Assembly: GCA_035578905.1 (NCBI GenBank)
Contig: JAQJVL010000102.1
Coordinates: 1,707,501-1,771,500, forward strand
Direction: 5' to 3'
Source: Stictocephala bisonia
Lineage: Eukaryota; Arthropoda; Insecta; Hemiptera; Membracidae
Length of the DNA: 64,000 nucleotides
Positions within the stretch are counted from its first letter, which is position 1. Every line of letters begins with the position of its first letter. The notes beneath the pieces were generated by a model. It was not told where the DNA came from. It searched no databases and worked only from the letters and a program-made list of their open reading frames with translations. Shown piece by piece: positions 45,540 to 56,936 of the stretch. The translations under genes were made by a program, and so were the position numbers.

Positions 45540-47105
45540 GAAAATTTGGCTTCCAACAGTTTTTAATACAATATTTTCAAGTGCGACACATCCAAAAGCT
45601 TCAAAAAGATCTAAACTAATAGCTGTTTTGAAACCCGCTGAAGAACCAGAACTCTTTCAAGTGTCTACTGTAAGTTGCTGGATAGGCTGATTTACAACAG
45701 AATTTCACATATTTTCATTAACAGCATCCCTGTTGAACAAGCTAGTTAGATACCTATTCGAAATTGTTGCGACCACGTACTTACTTTGAAATTTATATTG
45801 GGTTTGAAAATAAAAAGAAAACACTAGCAGTATTTTGGATCTTTCAGAAGCTTTTGACACATGGGCCTATTACTTAAATTTTACAACTTAATTTCGTGCC
45901 CTCGATTGTTGTGATTTCTTAATTCGCCCCTCAGGAACAGGTTAATTAAAGTTTACCTGGGTCGCAAGTAAAGTTCTTTAAGGCACCTGAATGATGGACT
46001 GCCACAAGTTTCTGTTCTTGCCACTCTCGTATTCAATGTTTTCACTGGAGAAACTCCCACCTCACCCTCCAGAAAGTTCATGCATGCATGTGATATTGCT
46101 CTCGCAACTCAACAGGGGGTCATGTCAAAAACGAAAGAAAATTTACACTTGATATAGCCACTCTCAATGACTGGCTAGATTATTGTAATATTATTTAGAA
46201 CCTGGAAGATAAAGACAAATCCAACAAAGATATAAGTAACCTGAGTAATAGACTAGCTAATAAAAAATTGAACACCATTTCCATGGTGTTAGGCTGAAAC
46301 ACAATAAGCATCCACAGTACTTTGAAGTTACTTTAGATCAATCTATCTGTTTTTTAAAGTCACCTCAGAAAACAGTAGCTAATGTGAGAACCAGAACTAA
46401 TATTGAGCAGCAACTTGCTAGATCATCGTTAGCAAGATCAATGCTCAATGCTTTGTCCCTTGGTATAACCCAATCCTGAATACTTTGTTCCAATGTGGCT
46501 TAACAGAACGCACGTAAGAGACGTTGATATACAACTAAATAGGGCAATGAGGGCTATCAGTGGTTCTCCCATTGTAACCTCTCTACCATGGCTGAGCAAC
46601 ATAGCTCCTTTGGATATAGGGCGTGAAGAGGCATTTTTCAGAGAGCTAAAAAGTTCCTACCTACTCAGAATCTCTCCCTTTTCCAAGATATCCCACAACG
46701 TTTAGGCGACTTAAATCTATAAAACAACCTCCTTGACTAGCTTCCCAGTTAATCCCAAACAGAATTACACCAAAAACCGACTATGTTAACTTTGGAAATG
46801 TTCGACGGTCGAAACAAGTTTCTGGTATCCGACCTCATGACCGACATCAGTGGAATAAACCTTCCTCGTAAAGGGTGGAATATCTTGAGTCCCTTTCGCA
46901 CGGGTGTAGGAAGATACAATACATAACATTTAAGTGAAGAATGGCAAATAATCAGTCATGTGGTTGCGGAATCTAAATTCAAACTATGGATCACAGTTAC
47001 AGTTTGGCCATTGCATTATTTTCAGTGGGGACCAGAAGGTCTTCATTAAATTGGAGAAGAAGCTGTCGAAGTGTTACGAAAGCTGGATTAGCTTTTTGAC
47101 AGGGT
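45540..47105 (+). pseudogene. LINE relic, second family, reverse transcriptase to C-terminus
   Basis: Pieces in LINE order on the plus strand are SKLIAVLKPAEEPE, CYKLLD-like and YNRISHIF at about 45670-45715, and ILDLSEAFDT (first catalytic Asp region). Next are LPQVSVLATLVFNVF, then MHACDIALATQ, where the catalytic YADD has become HACD. Then come RLKHNKHPQYFEVTLDQ and the frame 46493-46705 (HVRDVDIQLNRAMRAISG). The C-terminal part has WNILSPFRTGVGRY and a SCGCG..QTMDH knuckle near 46960-46990. Loss of a catalytic Asp plus many frameshifts show it is dead. The C-terminal Cys-rich block places it in a family distinct from the 20607 LINE. Confidence 0.72.
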
Positions 47106-47444
47106 ATTAATATTTAAACACTGAGACACGATCATTTTGTACTTTATATTTTATTTATATATTATTTCTTGGTCTGATATTTACATTAAAAAACCACTTT
47201 TAGTTTCATAGCTAGCTTTATGGCCATATATTAAAACTAAACAACTGCTTTCTCTTTTTAGTAATACATGTGCTGGATTCTTGTCTCAAAACACAGTTTG
47301 TCCACACCGTCCACATACTATTCACTATTCAATATTTTTCTAATAATTTTATTCTAACCAGCATGATTTAATACTATATTGTAATCTTAGGAAATTACGT
47401 AGTACTGCCAGTTTGCTATCGCCACACTTTAAAGCCTTTATACT
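47106..47444. other. AT-rich stretch, nothing recognised
   Basis: No gene or repeat recognised. Confidence 0.5.
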
Positions 47445-47850
47445 ATACGCTAGCCCAGCATACTACACGCTGGCGCAATATACTACACCCTGACCCAACG
47501 TACTACACGCTGACCCAACATACTACACGCTGGCCCAGCATACTCACGCTGACCCAACATACTACATGCTGACCCAACATACTACACGCTGGCGCAATAT
47601 ACTACACCCTGACCCAACATACTACACGCTGACTCAACATACTACATGCTGGCTCAGCATACTACACGCTGACCCAACATACTACACGCTGACCCAACAT
47701 ACTACACGCTGACCCAACATACTATACGCTGGCCCAACGTACTATACGCTGGCCCAACGTACTATACGCTGGCCCAGCATACTACACGCTGGCCCAACGT
47801 ACTACACGCTGGCCCAACGTACAATACGCTGGCCCAGCATACTACACGCC
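47445..47850. repeat. 21-bp minisatellite, about 19 units
   Basis: Unit TACTACACGCTGACCCAACA plus T, with variants CTGGCCCAGCAT, CTGGCGCAATAT and TACTATACGC. One unit lacks the first TAC-proximal base. There is no higher-order pattern beyond local clusters of variants. Confidence 0.95.
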
Positions 47851-49031
47851 TTTTTAACTTCGTACCTGTCCAACCTTCCAATTTGTTTTTCAAACCCTCT
47901 GGTATATTCTAAATATTTTTATAACAACCACTGGTTTAAAGAATGTTTAATACTGAATTAATAAATTAATCATGCTATGGAGCACATCATGACTGGGTTA
48001 AGAAGCAATAATAATAATTTATCAATTAAAATGGTGAACGTTTAGCAAAATATTATGTTAAAAAAAATTGAGATAACAATAATATTCTAAGTAATTAAAT
48101 AAATGCTTAACTTAACGATATTTATTATTGTTGCCTGTCATAGTTTAATATTTTAAGATTGCCTCCAGGAGATAAACTTTAGAAACAAAATTGTAGTGTA
48201 TCCCGAGGATATACAGTATTGAGAGAAATAAGGTTTTGTTTGTTGACATTGTTTGTTGCACTTTGTTTCTAGAACAGAGAGGAACCTCGTTCAGAGTCAT
48301 GACATGTGAGTGAACAACTGTTGTTGGCTCTGAAAACATACTACTCATTATTTGTTCGTCTAAAAACAAGCAATAAACATCCAAATTACTTACAAATACA
48401 TGATAATGGAGACATGTTCATACAAAGGCAGGATGATTCATAATATTTATTGAATAAAAGCTGCTCTTTAAAAGTTGAAGTAAGCCCATAATATTCTTGT
48501 GTGTAGTATTTTAAATATATACAATTTCCTGATTAATTTGGTCATACAGTTGTTATAAAGTTATTTTGTTGAAAAGTATGTTTGATTTAAACATTTATTT
48601 TAGAAATTGATAAATGTATTAGTGGCTTTAACTAATAGAGGATTGTTTAACTAATGGAAGAGGGAGGGTACTTAGTGGTATTTTAGATTGCAATAAAAAA
48701 TTGAATAAAAGTGCACTTTATATGTTATTTTAGGGATTGGACTTATGTAAGTATGAGAAGACATTTGAGTGGACAAATAAACATTCACGTATTGAAATGT
48801 GTGATAGTTATTATTTAGGAAAAACATCCTGTTCCCTGTAGGCGTTACACATAATAATGGCGGTGCTTTCTATATTGTATATCGTCAAAATACTGCTTGT
48901 CCACTCTAATATGTTCCTACTCCATGTAAACAGTTGAATTTGTAGCACTTCCATAGCTCTGTGTCTGTGAGTCTGATACAACACAGCTCAACCAAGAACG
49001 AGGTTTAACATGTGACACCTTATAGGATACT
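47851..49031. other. AT-rich stretch, nothing recognised
   Basis: No gene or RNA recognised. Confidence 0.5.
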
Positions 49032-49818
49032 CGATGTACAAAGGAGAAGGGTGTCCAGAGGAGGTGGGTATCTAGAGGAGATGGGTATCAAGAGGAGATG
49101 GTTATTCAGTGGAGAAGGGTATCCAGAGAAGGTGGATGTCCAGAGGAGGTGGGATCAAGAGGAGATGGTTATCCAGAGGAGAAGGGTATCCAGAGGAGAA
49201 AGGTATCCAGAGGAGATGGGTGTCCAGTGGAGGTGGGTGTCCAGAGGAAGTGGGTATCTAGAGGAGATGGGATCAAGAGGAGATGGTTATCCAGAGGAGA
49301 AGGGTATCCAGAGGAGAAGGGTATCCAGAGGAGGTGGGTGTCCAGAGGAGATGGGTGTCCAGAGGAGATGGATGTCCAGAGGAGGTGGGTATCTAGAGGA
49401 GATGGGATCAAGAGGAGATGGTTATCCAGAGGAGAAGGGTATCCAGAGGAGGTGGGTATCTAGAGGAGATGGGATCAAGAGGAGATGGTTATCCAGAGGA
49501 GAAGGGTATCCAGAGGAGGTGGGTGTCCAGAGGAGGTGGGATCAAGAGGAGATGGGTGTCCAGAGGAGAAGGGTATCCAGAGGAGGTGGGATCAAGAGGA
49601 GATGGGTGTCCAGAGGAGAAGGGTGTCCAGAGGAGGTGGGTATCTAGAGGAGATGGGATCAAGAGGAGATGGTTATCCAGAGGAGAAAGGTATCCAGAGG
49701 AGGTAGGTGTCCAGAGGAGATGGGTGTCCAGAGGAGGTGGGTGTCCAGAGGAGGTGGGTATCCAGAGGAGGTGGGATCAAGAGGAGATGGGTGTCCAGAG
49801 GAGAAGGGTGTCCAGATT
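49032..49818. repeat. 17-bp purine-rich minisatellite, about 46 units
   Basis: Unit GAGGAGATGGGTGTCCA (17 bp) with versions GAGGAGAAGGGTATCCA and GAGGAGGTGGGTATCTA. A 16-bp version, GAGGAGATGGGATCAA, recurs. The plus strand is strongly G/A biased with many GG pairs. The long frames across it are by-products of the repeat. Confidence 0.95.
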
Positions 49819-50844
49819 AAAAACCACTTATACTACGATAAATGATCACAGCCATCTTAATTTGCAAAGCTAAATGACATAGAACTTGTATAGTAAACAA
49901 ATGTATTGTGAGTGTGAAATAGGAATGGACGGAATAGTTAATTATCTAATGTAAATCGACAGGCAAAACACATTAGTTGGGTCGTGTCCACCATTAGCCC
50001 AGTAAGCCAAGTCAGGCAAGTTTGACCAAGCCACAAACCACAGATAAATTGCCTAATCTGTTTGAGTAAATGATTGGAGTAATGACTGTTGAAATTGCTT
50101 AGGGTGATTTCGGCAGGCAAATACTCTGATAATACTCGTATTGTACTTCAGCAAGAATGTGGGTAATATTTTATTCTATTTATCTAAACAAATTCAAACC
50201 ATCAGTTCTGTATGAATTATAATTGTATGTTTTTTAAATGAGATAAGTTTCGAGGTAAATGACTCCTTTTATAACCGTATTGTCCATTTTGTAATGAAAG
50301 CAGTACGTGTCACTACGTAAATACTCAAAGAAATCTTAATTTTAGTAATACATGAGTACAATAAGGCAAGTAAATAAGTATAGTATAAGTCATAGCATAA
50401 TATCTATTAACAACCACAATTAACCTTAAACATTAATAATACAATTTTGTATGTTCTAATTTTTGTCATAAACGAACAGAGACGAAACATAAGATGAGAA
50501 CTATATTGATATCTTGACCAATATTTCAGTTTAAGCTAGAAAATACTATCAACCTTTGTTACGGTTTGTGTTGAAACTTAACAAACTCAAAAAAATAACT
50601 ACCTTTCAGTTAAGCCATTACTTAATTTGGATTTTTCGAGTTTTTTTTCAAGAATTCGTTAATAAAATATTTGTAATTGACTGTAGTTAAAATTTTATTT
50701 AACATTTGTTTTATTTTAAACATAAAAAAAACAAAACATAATTGTCTTATTTTTAACAATTATATACAGAAAACCAATACAGCTCCATCTTCAACATAAA
50801 AACAAAACAGGTTATCAAAAAACAATACATTAAATAAATTAAAG
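49819..50844. other. AT-rich stretch, nothing recognised
   Basis: No gene or RNA recognised. Confidence 0.5.
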
Positions 50845-51420
50845 TGTTTTAAATACTTCGCCACACTCCTTGGTCAATATAAGACCAGCTGAATAGGTAG
50901 ACAAATCCTAGTTCCGATGGGGGTTCCACAGGTTTGACGTTCCATCTATTATGAAAGTAATTCTGAAGTATTTCTCTGAGTCTGACATCCTTCCTCAGGT
51001 CTATGTTTCTTCGTATATTAGAGTTTCCCACACTACATTCCCTAGATAACTTTTAGAATTTCTGACAATTCGTTTCCACCATCCTCCCCTCCAAGCTGCC
51101 CGTAGACCTGTGGACAATGTTGACTCGTGCATGGATCACTGATAACTTGTCAAGTACAAGTTCATTGTGAGCAGTCTGGAATGCCCAAGTCTCCTTATCA
51201 TGGAAAATCACCTGGAAGATGTAAGGATTTTTTTTCTGTGATCATATCTAAAGTCATTTTGAACTGGTGAGATTTAATTTCACAAGTGATATCATATGTG
51301 AAGAGCCCAATATAACATTTTAGTATATAATTTCCTACTTTAACATGTAGAGGTCCTGCGTATTCGTTTCTGTGATTGAAACCCCTTAGTGAGTTTAACG
51401 TAATCTTCTGGCAATGGCGG
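50845..51420 (-). pseudogene. BEL/Pao-type integrase relic
   Basis: Minus-strand pieces in integrase order are LPEDYV near 51410, then NEYAGPLHVKVGNYILKCYIG (DFAGPL-like block; Asp replaced) at about 51310-51375. AAWRGGWWKRIVRNSK follows at about 51060-51105 and matches the GGxWE(R) block after the catalytic Glu. LRKDVRLREILQNYFHNRW at about 50940-51000 resembles the C-terminal FW.RW region. Several frameshifts and a large internal deletion are evident. The GGWW wording favours BEL/Pao, but a Gypsy origin cannot be excluded. No LTR was found. Confidence 0.6.
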
Positions 51421-51913
51421 CTACATTGTTAACATAATGTAGACAAAGAAGGTTATCAAGTATAACACACAGGGAAATTGAATAAATAACAAATAAAATA
51501 TTTTCTTCACAATCTTTGCTATGTAATTATCAGGATAAACAAAACACCTTTTATTGTTTACCTTATATACTCGTACTTTGTTCTTCATAGGTCTTTATAT
51601 TGATTATAAAATTAAATACAGCTATAAATAATAACAGTTTGTTCGATATTGCGTTATTCATGGATAATATCTGTAAAAGGTTTTGAATCAGCACATGAAA
51701 ATGGATGGTTTAATTTAATCTGGCATGACACAACAATTTATTTCAATCTGCTGACTAATTCATATTTTTATTAGTCCACTTAATTCCAATAATTATTTTT
51801 GACCGTTCAATAAATAGTGGATATAGTCTAAGGGAAATCAGACAACATGACACTATTCCGCAATTGATAGTACTAACGTTGCGGAATATATATAAAGATA
51901 TAATATATTGATA
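51421..51913. other. AT-rich stretch, nothing recognised
   Basis: No gene recognised. Confidence 0.5.
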
Positions 51914-52112
51914 TCTTGGGTGGGAGGGTGTGTCAATACCACCGTACGTGTTTGAGTGGGCGAGTGGGTCAGTACCACCGTACGTGTATGGGTGGGCGGA
52001 TGGGTCAATACCACTGTACGTGTGTGGGTGGGAGGGTGTGTCAATACCACCGTACGTGTGTGAGTGGACGGGTGGGTCATTACCACCGTACGTGTATGGG
52101 TGAGTGTGACGT
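51914..52112. repeat. Minisatellite A, about five 36-bp units
   Basis: Units contain GTGGGTCAATACCACCGTAC followed by GTGTATGGGTGGGCGG. This is the longest internal copy of the motif found at position 1, here as a 36-bp unit and in opposite orientation. Confidence 0.93.
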
Positions 52113-52717
52113 TCCTACCCATAGCTATCAATATATAAATATCAATATATAAAGATATAAATATAGCTATCAATCTATACTAATATCAAATTACGTAAAT
52201 TTAGAAGTTCTTCACATAACTTGTAATAAAAAATGATGGCAAGATATTAATTTCAATTACATAACACATTTTACAAGTGAAATAAGTTAAATTTGTGTTA
52301 TTTTAAGGTTTAATAAAAGGTAGAACTTATTAAATTAAAATTTTACGATTCATTACTTCGTTGAGGAACGAAAGAAATAAAGTTATGTAAATTGTATTTC
52401 AGAGTTTATATAAAATATCCTGGGTGAATATGAAATGTATAAACCTGAAGTAAATATGCACAAAAAAGTTACTAAAGGATAAACAAGTAACAATAAAGTG
52501 TTTTTTGGACTGATTACGAAATGAAAATACAAACAAACCATTAAAAAAGCTAAATTAAAAACCAGACAAATCTTGATTTAAATAATATATTTTCCTGATT
52601 CCTCTCAATGTCATTGATGTGGCACTAATAATTAAACACTCATTTAATTAATAACATTTAAACGTAATAATATTTAAATTCATTTAATTAATAATTGAAT
52701 CGCTATATTTTGTGAAT
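52113..52717. other. AT-rich stretch, nothing recognised
   Basis: No gene recognised. Confidence 0.5.
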
Positions 52718-53241
52718 GGTTTTGACCTCAGATTTGCACTTTTGTATTGTACAAACAAAGTCCTTTAAAATGAGGTAGAACTCAAGGTAGGCTTATATTT
52801 AACATTTTTAACACTTCCTTCATGGGCCATCCCCTGGATATGTAAAAAACAAGTAAAATATGTCCATATGTTTGGTATAGGTACATGTACAAAGTATCAT
52901 TACTTTTCTTTTAATAGTTTTAAAAATAATAAATACATTCCAGACTTTTGCCCAACACTGACATTAAATTTTTGAGTGGCTGTATTTTCTGACTGGGTTA
53001 TACTTTTGACCTCAAGTCTGCACTCTTGTGTTTTACAAACAAAGGCCTTTAAATGAGGTATAACTCGAGGTAGGCTTACATTTAAAATTTTTTAAATTTC
53101 CTTCATGGCTATGCAAAAAAGTATAATATGTCTAAATGTTTGGTATCGAGACATGTGGATAACTGCAAAGTTTGATTACATTTATCTCAATGGTTTTAAA
53201 ATTAATAAATATATTCCAGACTTTTGCCAAACCCTGTATAA
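52718..53241. repeat. Diverged direct duplication of about 240-250 bp
   Basis: 52718-52968 and 53003-53241 share, in order, TTTTGACCTCA, a TTTACAAACAAAG-like block, AAATGAGGTA, AACTC.AGGTAGGCTTA, CTTCCTTCATGG, GTTTGGTAT and ATTCCAGACTTTTGCC. The second copy ends CCAAACCCTGTATA, which looks like a transposon end (TACAGGG in reverse). Divergence is substantial, so the duplication is old. Confidence 0.8.
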
Positions 53242-53599
53242 TAAAACTTCTTATAACTAAACATATACATAAAATCATTGTCATTATTTCAGAATGAGTT
53301 TAACACTGTAACCTAATCAGCTCATAAATGAATTAATAATTAATATGAATGATTATTTAACATGAATTAATAATTAAAATGAATTAATATTTAAGACTAC
53401 AGAGTGTCATGAATGTTACCAATTCCTGTCATGTACAATATTAATATACACAAAATAAAAACACACCTAAGTAATTATACCTGGCAATTATAAGTTAGTA
53501 ATGCGATATCTGATGTTCCAAATTGTAGTCTGATGCATTTCCGGATGAGTTAATTCGACATCCGTAATACAGCCGTGTTAGTTAGACTTAGTTTGTTTG
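53242..53599. other. AT-rich stretch, nothing recognised
   Basis: No gene recognised. Confidence 0.5.
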
Positions 53600-54917
53600 T
53601 AACACGTTGACTAGAAACTCCATTATCATGTCAAATATAGTCCAACGACAAACGTGGATAACAAAGTCTTTGTTTAGTATCAGAGTGTAACATGTTGACT
53701 GAAAACTCCATTATCATGTCAAATATAGTCCAACGAATAACGTGGATATCACAGTCTTTGTTTGGTAACAGAGTGTAACACGTTGACTGGAAACTCCATT
53801 ATCATGTCAAATATAGTCCAACGACAAACGTGGATATCACAGTCTATGTTTGGTAACAGAGTGTAACACGTTGACTGGAAACTGCATTATCATGTTAAAT
53901 ATAGTCCAACAACAAACGAGGATATCACAGTCTTTGTTTGGTAACAGAGTGTAACACTTTGACTGGAAACTGCATTATCATGTTAAATATAGTCCAACGA
54001 CAAACGTGGATATCACAGTCTTTGTTTGGTAACAGAGTGTAACATGTTGACTGGAAACTCCATTATCATGTCAAATATAGTCCAACGACAAACGTGGATA
54101 TCACAGTCTTTGTTTGGTAACAGAGTGTAACACGTTGACTGGAAACTCCATTATCATGTCAAATAGAGTCCAACGAAAAACGTGGATATCACAGTCTTTG
54201 TTTGGTAAGAGATTGTAACATGTTGACTGGAAACTCCATTATCATGTCAAATATAGACCAACGACAAACGTGGATATCACAGACTTTGTTTTGTAACAGA
54301 GTGTAACACGTTGACTGGAAACTGCATTATCATGTTAAATATAGTCCAACGACAAACGTGGATATCACAGTCTTTGTTTGATAACAGAGTGTAACACGTT
54401 GACTGGAAACTCCATTATCATGTCAAATATAGTCCAACGAAAAACGTGGATACCACAGTCTTTGTTTGGTAACAGAGTGTAACATGTTGACTGGAAACTC
54501 CATTATCATGTTAAATATAGTCCAACGACAAACGAGGATATCACAGTCTTTGTTTGGTAACAGAGTGTAACACGTTGACTGGAAACTCCATTATCATGTC
54601 AAATATAGTCCAACGACAAACGTGGATATCACAGTCTTTGTTTGGTAACAGAGTGTAACACGTTGACTGGAAACTCCATTATCATGTCAAATATAGTCTA
54701 ACGACAAACGTGGATATTACAGTCTTTGTTTGGTAACAGAGTGTAACACGTTGACTGGAAACTCCATTATCATGTCAAATATAGTCCAACGACAAACGAG
54801 GATATCACAGTCTTTGTTTGGTAACAGAGTGTAACACGTTGACTGGAAACTCCTTTATCATGTCAAATATAGTCCAACGACAAACGTGGATATCACAGTC
54901 TTTGTTTGGTAACAAAG
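53600..54917. repeat. 88-bp satellite array, about 15 units
   Basis: Units contain GTAACACGTTGACTGGAAAC, TCCATTATCATGTCAAATAT, AGTCCAACGACAAACGTGGA and TATCACAGTCTTTGTTTGGT. Unit length is constant and identity is high, so homogenisation is recent. No frame or dyad of note. Confidence 0.95.
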
Positions 54918-55075
54918 TGTAGTACAATGATAACGTTTATTGTCCTTTTTAGAGTTTAATTCCCAACTAACAAAAAAAGTATAGAAGGGCGAAAACTTAC
55001 AATGTAATAATTAATAATGTATGTCTAAAATTAGATAGCATTATGTTTAGTCTTTGTATTTGACTAGTCATTTAC

Positions 55076-55829
55076 AGTTATCTATATCTATAGAAGGTAA
55101 AACCCTAACTGACTCACTCATCATAATTCCAACTTCCCACGTAGGTAGAGAGCTGAAATTTTTTCACTGTTTCTTTAGGTCTTAAATAGGACAACTAAAG
55201 TATTTTCATCTTGATGAAATACTCGTAAAATATTGTTCTATAAGGATAACATTGGGCTGGTTTTAGTAAATCAATAACAGCTGTTTAGTTAATAAATAAA
55301 AATGTTTATTTTGTATATTTAACATTATCCTATTGATGCTTTAAGATTTAATCTTTAGCTGATAAAAACAAATGAATTGAACACGTTTTAAATAGTACAA
55401 GTTATACTAACCATAACAGGTGGCCATGTAAGTAGTGTGAGTGAGATACTGTAAATACATTTAATATTGTGATTTTACGTTGTACAATTAATCTATTTAT
55501 GTGCAGGGGGTGTCTCTTTGTATAAAAGGCAAATCCCTGGCTGACTCACTCACTCATCACTAATTCTCCAACTTCTCTTGTAGATAGAGAGCTAAAATTG
55601 AGTAAACTGCTTGTTTAGGTCTCAAATAGTATAATTAAAGTATTTTCATCTCGACAAAATTCTCCGAAGGGGTAGAAACAGCCCCTTAAAGATTGTTCCA
55701 TAATGATAACATGAGTTTGAGTTTATCAATAAATAAACAAGTTTGATTTGAAATAAATATATATGTTTGACACTATACTATTAATGCATTTATAATTTTA
55801 TACTACTGTGTTGGAGTTTTATACTGTCA
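55076..55829 (+). mobile_element. Helitron-like left flank with two 5'-end-like segments
   Basis: Two diverged segments (about 55080-55230 and 55510-55700) share TATAGAAGGTAAAACCCT or TATAAAAGGCAAATCCCT, then CTGACTCACTCATCA, TAGAGAGCTAAAATT and TTAGGTCT. They begin with TC/TATA wording usual for Helitron 5' ends in insects. 55330-55500 shares a repeat with 7217-7500 and 61101-61210. Assignment to Helitron is by resemblance only. Confidence 0.45.
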
Positions 55830-56936
55830 CTAGCAGAAAGTACCCGTGCTTAGCTACGGATTATGATTAAGGAACGGATTCGAATGCAAATTGGTATGTA
55901 GCTTTCTCTAGAGTTGTAGGTGCTCTCTGAGAAACTGTTTCAAAAGATTAAATCGGGTTCTCGACCAAACCGCGTAAAACGCGACGTTTAATTTTCGAAT
56001 TTTCTGAACTTAAACATTAGATTAAAAGAAAATTTGGTGCTAAACTTCCTTTTAGGTCTAAGATGAATTCTGGGACGTTTTTTCTGAACTTACCAAGCAG
56101 ATCGCAACTAAAATTGGTGCTAAGCTTTCTTTTAGGTCTTAAATGAACTGTAATAAAAATTTTACAACAAGTTTGGTTCTGCTCGGCACTATAACTCTTT
56201 ATACTTTGCATAAGTGCTTATAAAAAAAAATTCAATTACGTTTCAACCCAAACAGCAAAAAACTCGATACTTGACGATTGTTGTATATTTTCTAAACCTA
56301 GACAACAGATCACAAATAAACTTGATACTATGATTCTTCGGCTGATTGTAAATTAGCGATAGCAGTCTTGGCTGTAGAAGGCCGGTTCTTATCAGTTGAC
56401 CTCTGCCCTCCCTCCCACTCCCCGCACCTCACCAGCACCGCACCGCAGTACGGCTCGGCTCATATCAGTCCAGTACACGCTTTTGACCTGAACACTGCTT
56501 TGCTGTTTGTTCAGTTCTGTCCATTGCTTATTGCTTCAGAATACTACCTACTTTTTCTTAAATATTTTCTTTTGCCCTACTATTTGCTACCATAGTATTC
56601 GATTGCCTCACATCCTTTCATACCATCATTTTTTACCTTTTTTCATGTCATAACTCTGACATTCTTAATAGTTCTCCTGGTTCAAACTTGATACAGTTGA
56701 CATAACTCTGTAGTTACAACTCCGGCCACTCCACTTTGGGTAGGGTGTTCCCTTACTACATGAGTTTATATTGGTATTTTATTCTGTTAACTATTTGCTT
56801 CTTTTACTTACTGCTTGCTTCAATTCTAGATCATCTGCTTGGGTTTGAACCTTTTCACTTCATCTTCTTCTTCTAAAATACAAAGCTAAATTTTTCTTTA
56901 TTCATCTTAATACTTTTTCGGAACAGTTACACGACA

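Noticed and set aside
49012..49873. Several overlapping frames in the 17-bp array
   Set aside because: Open frames occur in several frames at once on a purine-biased repeat, which is expected without coding function.
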